Assembly: GCA_037013685.1 (NCBI GenBank)
Contig: CM072888.1
Location: 8,909,034-8,973,033 of the forward strand
Direction of reading: 5' to 3'
DNA: 64,000 bases
From: Acridotheres tristis
Taxonomy: Eukaryota > Chordata > Aves > Passeriformes > Sturnidae
Of the stretch, positions 1 through 10,700 are shown piece by piece. The first letter of the stretch is position 1, and every line of letters begins with the position of its first letter. The translations under genes were made by a program, and so were the position numbers. The notes beneath the pieces are model-generated. The model was not told where the DNA came from and searched no databases. It worked only from the letters and a program-made list of their open reading frames with translations.

Positions 1-3000
1 TTAGTAATAATTAATTACTTAATAATATTAGCCAACTATTTGGATATACATTTATTTTACTAAAAATAAAAAGAAATGCAGGGTCACTAAGTAAATTAAT
101 ATTCATCTCTGAAAACAACAATGGGATTCAAATTAGAAATGCAAATGATCAAAACTAACTAGATGAAGTCTGTATATTTTCTAAGGTCTTATGTGCACAG
201 TAAAATCAGATTGTGTATATTGTGCTGACATGCCTAAATGGAGTTGTTCAGAGTCTTGCTCTAAATGTGTCTTTTCCACCCTGTGGGAATCTACAGCCTA
301 AATAATGGCATATAACACTGATAACAGCACAATACAGTGTGTTGTGTTGGTCTTTCTGCTCAATTGTATGCTTTAATTCTGGTTCCCATTTTGAAAACCT
401 TTTAAAGATCATTTCATTTTCAAAACACTAGCTGAGCAACAATCAATTACATATTTTGTGTTTACTTTTGACCAGAGTTTTAGACTTTATTGACAGAATT
501 TTGTTTTCTCCTTAGCAAAGCAGGTAATCAATTAAAGCATTTGTTGCTTAACAGCAACAAAACCGATTGTTTTCCAGCCTAATTTTTAAAATGTCAGAGA
601 AACATTTGAAAGACATTATCTGAATTACTATTTTATACAGGGTGCTGGGAGATTAATGCAATGTCAAGGCAAGGCAATAAGCTACATGTTGTTGATTGGT
701 TTTCTCAGTACCTTAGGAATTTTTGGACTTTTCTAAGCCTAACACTTAGAAGATTGCATTGTTTTTATCAATTTATTAAACCAAAAAGAAACCTGTTTCT
801 ATTAGGTATACTTAACTTTGATGCAACAAACATCAAGAAGAAAGGAACAATTGACTTCATTTTTTTTGAAACTCATTTCAAAATCTGCACCATATTTCTT
901 TAAGATCCTTTCACATTATATACCCATAAGATGCTGGGTTTGTTTCAAAGGAGTTTTTTCTTCAGTATTTTTTTTGTTTGTTTTTAGCAGAAAGCTTTTT
1001 TCTTATTTATCCTTTTTCTAGTGACATAACTATATCCTCATATTACTATTTCATTCACTTCTATAAAATTATCTCATCACCTACTGTTTCATCAGCTGTT
1101 ACTTAAGACAGATAATTTGTTAGGAAAGAATAATCAGGGACAGAATACTGCTAGCACAGCACTGTTATATGTTCCCACCTGAAGAGCTGTGAAATTTATT
1201 ATAAAAGCAGGTAGACTACAAAAAGCAATCTTCAGTTGTTTTCCAACACTTTTAATTTATATGTAAAATATTTATAACTTTTCATAATTACAATGCTATC
1301 TTACGGTAACTACCAGAAATATCAGGATTTGGATACATAAGGGATTGCACCTGATTGGAAGTGCTGGGCTCATCAGAAATGGCTTTCAGAAATTAAAGTT
1401 TTCAAAGAATTTATATATATATACATATATACAAATATATATATATATGCTATATCTGACACCATTGTTGCCCACAATTGTCAAATCACTCACTAGTAAG
1501 AAGTCTGCTGTATTCATGCTGAGCTTCAGATTTGATTTTTTTTTCTATAAAATCAAATGTAAATTGCTGAATACATTGATTCAGTAGTGAAATAATATTG
1601 TTTATTTAGTTTATAAAATGCACATTTAATGTCTGGCTTGTACTGAATCCAATGACATTGTATGAATTTTTTTTCCATCTGAATGGACATAACTGCAATA
1701 AGAATGTCACTTACGGGAATATTTCCTAAAACAATTATAAAATATTTCTTTGAAATTTATTTTGCACAATATTATTTTGTATACAATTAAATCAAAATAT
1801 GTATGGATCTATCAAAGGAATATTTTAAAGAAACAAGGCGTGTTTATTACTTTTCACTAAATTAGGAAGATGACATTGAAGAAAAGCTAAGTCCCCATCT
1901 TTTGAAGCATTTCAGTGGCTGTTTTAAACAATTTTTGATGTCTGATCTACCAAGGATAACTTTCATTAAAGAAAGAAAGCCTAGTAGTTCTGTTTGAGCT
2001 CTTCCCAACACCATTTCTGCCTTTTACAGACTCAGTAATCCAAAACTGGATAAATCTCAATATCACAAAGAGGATTGGAGTGCAACATCTGCCTTCAAGA
2101 CTGCTTACACAAACTCTCACTTCATAAAGGGGATCAGTTTATCCAATTAACAAGGTGTGTGCTACCCAGACCACCAGTATTTTAAAGGGTTTAGGGGTTC
2201 CCTATCCAAGGTGGCTGGTTAATAACAGTCTCTACAGATTACATTAACTAAAAAATGCAGCAGTTTAGTCTTCTGTTAGTCTAGGAAGAGAAAAGGGCAC
2301 TGTGATTTATAGGATTAAGGACTGAACACAGTTAACTCAAAATCCTGGTTCTAAGGTCTTTTATGAAAAATTGTGTCATATTCTTTCAGATTTTTCCCAT
2401 GTGATTATAATTTTACCAAGAGGACACTTTTGAAAAACCAACCCTATAAATCTCCTTTTAGCTCTGGCTCCCTGAAAAAATTGCTAGGAACTTCTGGGGA
2501 AAAAAATCAAGTAGATAGCACAAAATGATGCCTTTGTAACATCACTCCTTTACATTTACAACAGTTCTTCCTCCTCAATAATTTAGCCTGGTAACTGAAA
2601 CTTTGATGTTCATCAATTCTGTGGTAAAGACCTTCATGTTAGTCCCACTACATCAAAACTCACATATCATTAAGCAACTAGACAAACTATTGAAAACACT
2701 TTAAACATGAGCAACGAGGGGTTTTTCTGAAGCCTGGGAAGTTAGAATAAGGATGTCTGTCTTGAAAAACTTTTAGTATTCACAAGTCCACAGAAATATC
2801 GCAACATTTTGGACAAATGAATCTCATGTATTTCCTACACAAGGTTATAAAGAAGGTTAATAACCTTGGATGCCCAAAATAATGATTAATCTTTAATATC
2901 TGATTTCAACAATACTCTGTATTGATCATCTATTATTATCAAAGGCACAACCAAATAACCCCCACAAAAATGAAAGGATATTTTTGTTGAAGGAAGTAGA

Positions 3001-3922
3001 GTGTGATTGTTTTAAGCAGGGATTATACAGGTTCATTTCAATGCTTTTCTAGAAATTCATAGCATATCATTTCTTGAACAACCAAGACATGGTTAAAAAA
3101 AAAATCACTTAGATCACTTATAAGGCATCTACTTCTCTCATCTAACCATATAACATGGGAAGTTAACATATCTTATAATACAGTAAATTTAACTTGATTT
3201 CTTCTAGATATTCCTTGCTAGCTCTTACCATAACAGTATTTTTTTTCATCCTAGGTGCTGATAAGGAGTTAATTATTCTCATAAATTATATTTTCTTGAC
3301 AGCACTATAATTTCCTTGTGGTTCCTTGAAGCAAAAAGAGTTTTTTTCAATTTTCCTGGAACCTCTCCTGTTATTCTTTTAGAGCTAATCAGTCAGCCTC
3401 TGACATTGTTTCAACCATACTTTGGAAACCTTTGAATCAATTTTATCTCATTTAGCCCATTCAAACCACAATTTGTTCAAGTATCCAAATCTATCTTTCT
3501 GTAGTCTGACAGAAAATATTTGTGGTTAATAATAATTGTGTTACTTATATTGACAATGTCCAACAGCATACACTGGAAAAGACTTGAATGAAAACGTTTA
3601 TTAGTTTTGTTGTCATTATTTTTCAGAGAGCCTTTCTAGACCACTTAGCAGCAGACAACACTTTCCTGAGTTATCCTTTTACTGCTAATGCACTCATAAC
3701 ATTATTTATTATCTTTTGTGTTCCCTGATAGTTTATTTAATTTTGTGTGTTGGCCTTTCTCTGACTTACTCCCTGCATGCTCTTATAGAGAATTCCACTA
3801 CCAAGAAGAGTTTTATTATTTCTATAGATTCTCTTTGAATTTAGGTGCCAGTAGAGGGAATATCTGTAGATGAGGTGGGACAGGAAAGTTGGCATCATGG
3901 GAAAAGCAGAGATTTTCTCCAA
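1..3922. other. AT-rich noncoding stretch, no gene seen
   Basis: I see no gene here on either strand. Open frames are short (80 codons or fewer), show no domain and lack convincing splice signals. The sequence is AT-rich vertebrate-type DNA with many short T and A runs. The one simple repeat worth naming is the AT microsatellite at 1410-1448, listed separately. The stretch is intergenic or intronic; the sequence does not say which. Confidence 0.7.
1410..1448. repeat. AT dinucleotide microsatellite, interrupted
   Basis: Alternating TA/AT of about 39 bases, broken by single C or A interruptions into three blocks. The interruptions suggest an ageing microsatellite. The tract is self-complementary and could extrude a hairpin. 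The 80-codon frame running through it is not a gene. Confidence 0.85.
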
Positions 3923-4005
3923 CCCTTTGTGTTTTATTAGTCTGTCAGTGCCCCAGGAAAGCCAAAACCCTTGTGCCCAACCAGTCTGTCAGTGTCCCAC
4001 TGTGG
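3923..4005. repeat. Diverged tandem duplication, about 44-bp unit
   Basis: The 17-base word AGTCTGTCAGTGCCCCA at 3939 recurs at 3983 with one mismatch, an offset of 44 bases. The flanks also match loosely: CCCTTTGTG before the first copy and CCCTTGTG before the second. This fits an old direct duplication of a unit of about 44 bp. It is less AT-rich than its surroundings. I do not recognise it as a known interspersed repeat. Confidence 0.55.
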
Positions 4006-5013
4006 GGACCCTTCACTGAATATTCCAGTGGGTTAAAGTGCAGTTGGACTGGCTAGTGGAGGGACACATGCCAACAGGATAAGGGAGATTCCCTCCCAGC
4101 TCTCTTCAAAGGCTCCCCAGTGAGCTGCTTGACTTGAATTCTACTCAAGTTTCTTGTGTAGTGGAGTAGGAGAGTATGGGCTCCAAATATACATTTTAGG
4201 AAATAGTTGGGCATCTAAAATTGAATTTTATAATGCAGCGTTTCATTGTCATTGTCCTTTGTATGGAACTAGTCCACAGCATCTAAATACTTGATTTACA
4301 CAGATACAGGTTTATAAATGGAAAAAAGTGTACTCTTTACCTGTGTATCTTTACCTGTAAAATTGCTCTGCATCAATGGAAGTAAGACTCAGATAAAGAA
4401 AGTCACTGTAGGAAAGAAAAGTGAATTGAAGTATGTGCTCCAAATGCATTAAGAATGGCAGACATAAAGTGCTAGAGGAAAAGAACTTACAAAAAAAAAA
4501 AAAGCAAAAAAAAAAAAGACACACCACAACTGAGGGGAAGGTAAAAAGGATGCAAATTAGATTGAAAATGGTGTTAATTATGCCTACCATCATAAATGGC
4601 AATTTAAAAAAGCAGAAACACTAGGTGCAATATAGTTTAAGTTGTTAGTGTAGTGGAAACTGCAGCACATCCCATCATCCAGGAAAAATTACCAGCTGCT
4701 GCCATCAGGGAAATCATCCTTTCTCCACTATGCCACTGTACCAAACGTATGTCCAAAACAACCAGCTGTGATTCCAAGGGTGACTGGAACTCAGAATGCT
4801 TAAGTTCCATATTATTGTTCTTTCTCAGTATTCTACAGTCAGAATCTTATCCTGCCTTTTCCTTTCCCACACATTTCTTCCCTACACTCATGGTTCATCC
4901 CTTCTGACTGACCCTTAGCATTATATTTGATTCTATGTGTAATGTTTTGAACTGATTTATAAGAATTACACATTGGAGAAAATAAAGAAAACATGCATAT
5001 TTTGGAAATTATT
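4006..5013. other. Noncoding stretch, no gene seen
   Basis: No coding signal. It holds two A runs near 4491-4517, which make the lysine-rich frame on the plus strand and the phenylalanine-rich frame on the minus strand. Two donor-like sites occur on the minus strand near 4341-4355, but only a 13-base exon could be drawn. The 84-codon frame at 4653-4907 has no recognisable domain. Confidence 0.65.
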
Positions 5014-5097
5014 CTGGGTTTGGTTTTTTGCAGGTTTTTTTTGTGGGGGTTTTTTGTTTTTGTGTTTTGGTTTGTTTGTTTATTTGTTTGTTTTTTT
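5014..5097 (+). repeat. G/T-rich low-complexity tract (TTTG-type)
   Basis: Across about 84 bases the plus strand is almost entirely G and T, with TTTG repeats, a GGGGG run and several GG pairs. Only a few A or C bases interrupt it. It ends in TTTTTTTCAG, which resembles a splice acceptor, but no matching donor or coherent open frame follows. Similar tracts lie near 42781 and 46936, and A/C-rich counterparts near 35577. Confidence 0.8.
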
Positions 5098-7178
5098 CAG
5101 GAAGAATATCTATCTAGTGACTGAAAAGATGATAAATTAAGAGCACAGACTGTGGAAGAGGATAATCCACTTCCTGGAGCTGACATGGACCTTGAAAAGA
5201 ATAAAAACTGCATTTTCCCTTAGTTTCAATGATCAAAAATCCTTTTCAGGACTATAATCTACGATGGTATTTTAATCATTACTCAGCAAGATATAGAAGA
5301 GTATAACAACTATATAGGGCAGGATACCACTGATATAATCAGCAGCATTAATACCATATTGATTTGACACTAAATACAATTAGGAGGGGAGATTTTCATG
5401 AGGCTGCTTTTTTCTTTGTTATTGTTCACTTAATAATCTCATCTTTGATAGGAATGTTTATTCCTACAGATTTTGTGTCTCTCTGCTGCTGAATGAGAAT
5501 CTGACTTTCAGACACATCCAGCTGTTTCCATTTTGATTTAATGCAGACAAACCTAATACAGTTAAAGAGTAGGCTGCCAGCAGCCCTTTCAGATCAATTT
5601 ATGATCTCATATGACATTATCTGGAAGAAGATAAATTTGTATTCTTTCATTAAATCTACTTTCTAAGACTAGTGGTTTATTATTTTATGGATCCCTCTAT
5701 ATAAAAACGTATACATAGTAAGCTATCAGAGTATGGCTGCCAAAGAGTTTTTATATTGGGGGCATTGCATTTCAAGATTTATTCAAAATGTGAGATACTG
5801 CATCAGGTAGGCATAAATATAAAAGAAAAATATCAATAAAGAAATTCCTCCAAAAACTCATTCCAAAGAATAAACTTGAGAAGAATACTGTTTAATGCAG
5901 ACATGCATTTTTAAAAATTAGTATAATAAAACTTTGATCAGGAATTATTCCTGTTGATTGTTTACATTTCATTAGTTATAAAGGTTAAGGATGTTTATGT
6001 GTAGTAATGCTATATCAAGTAACAGCCTCAATATGCAGAGGAAAATAAAAGAAAAAATATTATAAACAAATGCAAAGAGTCAAAAAAGCAAAGCACATAG
6101 GAAATTATGCAAAGTTCTTAGAAATAAAGATAATTGTGAGAGAAGTAGGTTGACTATCCAGAGACCTTTAAGTACAATGAAACTCACCAAGATATTAAAC
6201 TCTGAACCTCAGACTAGCAAGACTCAGTCTGCTCCTACAAAGCAATTTAGAGTATTCTGATTGCTCTGAAATAATTTAGTCAGACAGCCTGGGCTTTTCA
6301 GAGCGTAGCTGTGGCTTGTGCAGTGATGTAAAGCTGGCTATATTGTGTCTGCAGACCCTTCACAGTGCCTTCTGCCAAATAATTTCTCAACCAGTTACAA
6401 ACTATTCACCTGCAAAACCTACAGCCCATTTCCCTTTCTACCACGGATTTCCTCCATGGCTGTGGAATGCTCGGTGTCCAGGGGGAGAGCAAATGGCAGA
6501 AAATGGGAGCATTCCACAGCTGCCACGTTCAGGAGCATCCTGGGAGGGAGGTGGGATAGTATTGACTTGCTGACCCTTTGTCCTTATCATTCTGCCTGAC
6601 TCTCAGAAAGACACCAAGCTTGGAAGCCACGGGTTACAATGAGATGAGGAGGTGAGGAATCCTGAGTGTGCTGGCTCTGCAGCCTTTCCTCACAACATCA
6701 AGGCCATATTTCAATGCATACTTTATGGAGCACTTCCCAGCTATTTGTTGGCCTACATCACTTCTTTTTCACAGTGCAGCATATATTCATTGCACTGACA
6801 GAGGGACAATGTAAATGGGATATGTTGACTGAAAAAGAAAAAAGAAAAAATCCAAAATATATTTTCAAATTTGTTTTAAACTTAAAGTATGTCCATGTTA
6901 AACCACACAAAACAACGTTCCAGCTCACACAGGGTTAGAATGAATTGTTTACAGGGCAGGATTGAAAAAAAAACAAACTTAAGAGACCTTAAGCTATCCA
7001 AAGACCCACTGCTACAACAAAAGCTTGAGTGGATATCCAGTGACCATTTTTCTCAGATTGGCTCAGTTATTAAATTTTACCCTCTGGAAAAAAAGTAACA
7101 TTAATAGGTAGATAATTCAGATGAAAATGGGGTTTGTTTGACAGGTCGGACATTCCTTATTATCACCAGACATCAAAT
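5098..7178. other. Noncoding stretch, part conserved-looking
   Basis: No gene is supported. The part at 5500-5660 is rich in TAAT-type and GATA-type words (for example TTTGATTTAATGC and TTAAAGAG) and lacks repeats, giving the look of a vertebrate conserved noncoding element; that is an impression without an alignment. The part at 6290-6740 is somewhat richer in G and C. Frames of 85-90 codons at 6316-6938 have no domain and overlap one another in different phases, as expected of chance frames. Confidence 0.6.
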
Positions 7179-7350
7179 TAGAATAGAATAGAATAGAATA
7201 GAATAGAATAGAATAGAATAGAATAGAATAGAATAGAATAGAATAGAATAGAATAATTTCAGTTGGAAGGAACTTACCAGGTTGACCTGACCAATTCAGG
7301 ACTGTCCAAAAGTTAAAGCATGTCATTAAAGGCAGTGTCAAAACACTGTA
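7179..7350 (-). mobile_element. CR1 LINE 3'-end fragment with expanded AGAAT tail
   Basis: The plus strand reads as the reverse complement of a CR1 3' end: TTTCAGTTGGAAGG at 7257 is followed by the family's TTGACC...CTGACCA..TTCAGG and AAAAGTTAAAGCATG words, which fade near 7350. The element therefore lies on the minus strand. Its 3' terminal repeat, normally a few ATTCT-type copies in CR1, is expanded into about 15 copies of AGAAT (plus-strand sense) at 7181-7255. The copy is heavily 5'-truncated and carries no coding part. Family assignment is from recognised sequence; the subfamily is not determined. Confidence 0.85.
7181..7255. repeat. Pentanucleotide microsatellite (GAATA)n
   Basis: About 15 uninterrupted copies of GAATA over 75 bases, sitting exactly at the 3' tip of the CR1 fragment on the minus strand. 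The perfect array suggests recent expansion from the LINE tail, and it is likely to vary in length between individuals. The minus-strand frame through it gives a repeated serine-isoleucine-leucine-phenylalanine-tyrosine pattern and is an artefact. Confidence 0.95.
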
Positions 7351-7556
7351 ATTGCTATTTTCACTGTTCCAACAACATGACTCCATAAATATTTGAAATG
7401 CAAGTATGAAATAAAGAATGGCCAAAAACACTGAGTTTTCCAGAATAATTAAAAGGAATACAAATTCCTCAGATATGCTAAGATGGCATTAATATCCACT
7501 TTGACAGGCTTGCAAGCATAATGCTGGATCTATGAAAGAATTCCAGCTAGAGCTCT
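7351..7556. other. Short unique spacer between CR1 end and telomere-like patch
   Basis: About 200 bases of unremarkable AT-rich sequence; CR1 similarity is no longer recognisable. No gene or motif is seen. Confidence 0.6.
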
Positions 7557-7625
7557 GGGTTAGGGTTTGTGTTAGGGTATGGATTAGGCTTACAGTTAAG
7601 GTTAGGGTAAAGTTTAGGGTTAGGC
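7557..7625 (+). repeat. Interstitial telomere-like (TTAGGG) degenerate repeat
   Basis: Four exact TTAGGG hexamers lie at 7560, 7572, 7602 and 7614, with TTAGGC at 7620 and further variants such as ATTAGGCT and GTTAAGG between them. This is much denser than chance in AT-rich DNA. TTAGGG is the vertebrate telomere repeat, and short degenerate interstitial copies are known in vertebrate genomes, including birds. The array reads G-rich on the plus strand and runs directly into a pyrimidine tract. It may be a relic of break repair by telomerase, or a minisatellite that resembles telomere sequence by drift. Confidence 0.75.
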
Positions 7626-7739
7626 CCCCTCTCTTCCTCTTCCCCTCCTCTTCCTCCTCCTTCTCCTCCTCCTCCTCCTCCTCCTCCTCCTCCTCCTCCT
7701 CCTCCTCCTCCTCCTCCTCCTCCTCCTCCTCCTCCTCCT
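7625..7739. repeat. Pure polypyrimidine tract with (TCC)n triplet microsatellite
   Basis: The plus strand has 115 bases without a purine. The first 39 or so are irregular C/T mixtures and the remainder, 7664-7739, is about 25 perfect TCC triplets. The minus strand is therefore an uninterrupted GGA polypurine run. Such mirror-like homopurine-homopyrimidine tracts can form triplex (H-DNA), and GGA repeats can form unusual quadruplexes. Frames across it code poly-Ser, poly-Gly or poly-Arg and are artefacts of the repeat. Confidence 0.97.
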
Positions 7740-10700
7740 GTTCTGATAGTGTCTAAAAGGGACCTTTGTATCACATGAATGGAGCATTGGTACCAACCCT
7801 GTGGCATCCACACTGCTTTAATAAAACCCTAATCCCAGTTTGCAGTATGGTGCTCAATTAGGCTAGAAATACATAATTTCTTATGTCGAAATCACTCCAG
7901 GTGATATGATATTTTTAGGGGGTAATTTTTTTGTTCTATCCTTTAATTACCATTACATTTTCTCTTTTAGCTACTCCAAGACCAGTTATACCAGACAAGA
8001 AACCATAAGAAAAAGTTTACTCTTTATGGTGCAGATTTTCTAAACAAACTTTATAAATTGGAATTGAATTAAAAGAAAAAATGTAAACATGCCAAATTGA
8101 AAAGATTTTTTTTTTTAAAAAGCTATTTTCTGAGTCAGCTAACTGTACCATTTTACATTTTCCTGAAGAAAATCAGAGCTAACTTTCAATCCTCTTATGA
8201 CTGAAATCCATAAAGGGCTGAGGTTTTTCCAAAGGAAACGTCTTTGTCGTGCAAGAAGTCTCTTATCCTTGTTTCAGCTGTTCTTTCTGATTATTTTGCA
8301 AGACAACACAATGATTTTTTCCCCCCTTTTTTTTCTTTCTGTCTCCATCCTTTGTTGTTTCAAGTAATCAAGTTTTATAGGAAAAGAAGAACATTATTGG
8401 ACATGATCACACAATTTTATTCACACAGGCAAAGTCCCTTTGTAGATGATTTTTTACATGCATAGAGGTGGAGCTTTCTAATGAGCCCTGAGTTGCAGGA
8501 TCTGTATTTCTATGGCAAGGTATGCAATCTCACATCATGACATACAGATCCATGGCCTGGCAGGCATTAGAAATTGAATAGATATTCACCAAATAGTCTC
8601 CAGGAGATGGGAAATACCTGCTTGCTTTCAGGGCACATCTGTTTGCACTGTACTGTACTCAGAAAAAAATGTGATTTCTATAGTATTTTATTTAAAATTA
8701 ATATTGGCTTTATTCCAAAGTACTAAATGCTTTCCTTTTATTGCATTTACTGTAAGGAAAACTTTACGGTTCAAAAGGTTATTAGTCGAATTCACTGTAA
8801 GCATTTTGAACTGCATTTTTTTCCAAAAACTCTAAAAACCAAGAAGAGGGAACAATAATCACTGTAGAAGTATGACCAAAGCTGTATTTTAATGGATAGT
8901 TCTCTGTAAATTGAAACCCTCAGTTTACACATATAAGGATACTTAAGTATGTGTAGAATCATTAACTTCAATGAAACTTTCCCCATTAAAAATATAATTG
9001 GGAGATCAAGGACTGCTTTGAGTAGGGTGGGGCTAGCTGGGAAATGTTTTATCCTACAGGACTAAAATGAGAGCTAATAATCCTATTGCTTGCATAGTAA
9101 ACAGCTATTTAGAATTTCTACTTGCTTTTCTCTGATCCACCATCCAGTTTTAAGCAATTAATTGCACATTATCTTGTTTAGACTAATTAAAGTGAGGATG
9201 AAATTATGCTTTCACTAGAGTGGGTCATTTGAAAGGAATTTGCAAATTCCCCATTTTACTCACTTTTTTAAAAGGCAGCTGTTGTTTTCACTTTTCCTTG
9301 TTGCACAATTTTGATTATGCTGCAATTCATTAGGGTATTTTTGAAAAAGCTGGCATTTTTCACGTGGTAAATAGTTCTAAGACTTTAGGCTTCTAATTCA
9401 TAACTAGACAGAGGATTGCATTTCCTCACTAACCCAGTAATTTTTCCACTAGAATAAAAACAATTGGTAATGAGAAAATGTTTTCTTAACTCGAAATATC
9501 TCACGTTTGTCACCATATAATAGCACCCCACTACTTGTTGCTGTGAATTCTTTTTGACTTAGTGGTTTGGACAGCTGAATATGTCCTGGGAAAAGGTGAA
9601 AAAATCAGTAGAGAGCTTTCAGATGCTGGGCATCTGGATTTGTTTCACCTCCTTCAGAGCAGCTGCTCAGATTTTCCACTATCTTGAATAAGATCCAGAA
9701 TCAGCACAGAATGTCCTATTTCACAAGGAAATATCTATCTACTACTGAATGATAAAATTGAAAGAGTTTTGTTTTATCTCTGACAAAGATTAGCAATCAA
9801 TACTTTTAAAATGGAGAAAAATTAGGGTCACAGGCAAATAATTTTGTTCACTGATTATTTTGCTCTACTGATAATTCTTTTTCTTTTTTGCTAACTATGT
9901 TTAGTAATAACTGAGAGTACAAACAGGAGGGTAGGAGTTCATGAGTTGCCTATGTTAGTAGAGTTCAGATCCTCAGATTACACAAAGACTTAAGACAGAT
10001 ACATATGTGTACCAAAGAAAAACAATTTCCTATTGCTTCTCATTTCCTCGCTGGCATTTTCTGTATCCTTTTGATCTTGAAGTCCTACTTAATTTTACAG
10101 TTATGATACATATCGGGCATGACTTTTAACCTCTTCTGTGTTTAGAAAAGTTTAATCATTTAAAAGTAAAATCTCAAAGAATTTTCAAAATATAAATGGT
10201 GTTCTGATGCTTACCTCAGCAATTAAATTAACTATTTTTCTCAGTGAATTTGAATTATACTTCACGTTTCCACAAATATTTTGTGTCTGATTGTTTTTAA
10301 TGGATGCCTTAGGCAGTCTCAAGTTATTTTCAGTCTCCTTTCTTCTAATTTTGAAGTATCACTAGCTTTTTTTTTTTTTCCCTGTGTTTTTCTTTTGGAT
10401 TTATAATTTTGAGCACTGGCCACTGAGTCAAATTTATTTTTTTTTGCTTTCTATGAAGTGCTTTGATGGGTTCCCTGTGCTATCTCTCATAGGCATATTA
10501 TGTTAAATAGTTTTCTGCCTTCATATTAAGAGATTATAATGTATTTTTTAATGTGGTGTGATACAGACTCTACACTTTGAAGCTTGTAGAACACAGAATT
10601 TATCACGCTGATTTATCTTCTTCCAAAGGGGTACAATCCTGTTGAGGACAGACAGCAGCGAAATATTTTTAGTGATGTTTTTCCACGTACCTCAAATCTT

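Noticed and set aside
5080..5101. TTTTTTTCAG after a G/T tract as a splice acceptor
   Set aside because: No donor with an open frame within a reasonable distance; the T run belongs to the low-complexity tract.
7532..7813. Poly-Ser, poly-Gly and poly-Arg open frames
   Set aside because: Direct translation of the TCC triplet array in different frames; no gene context.
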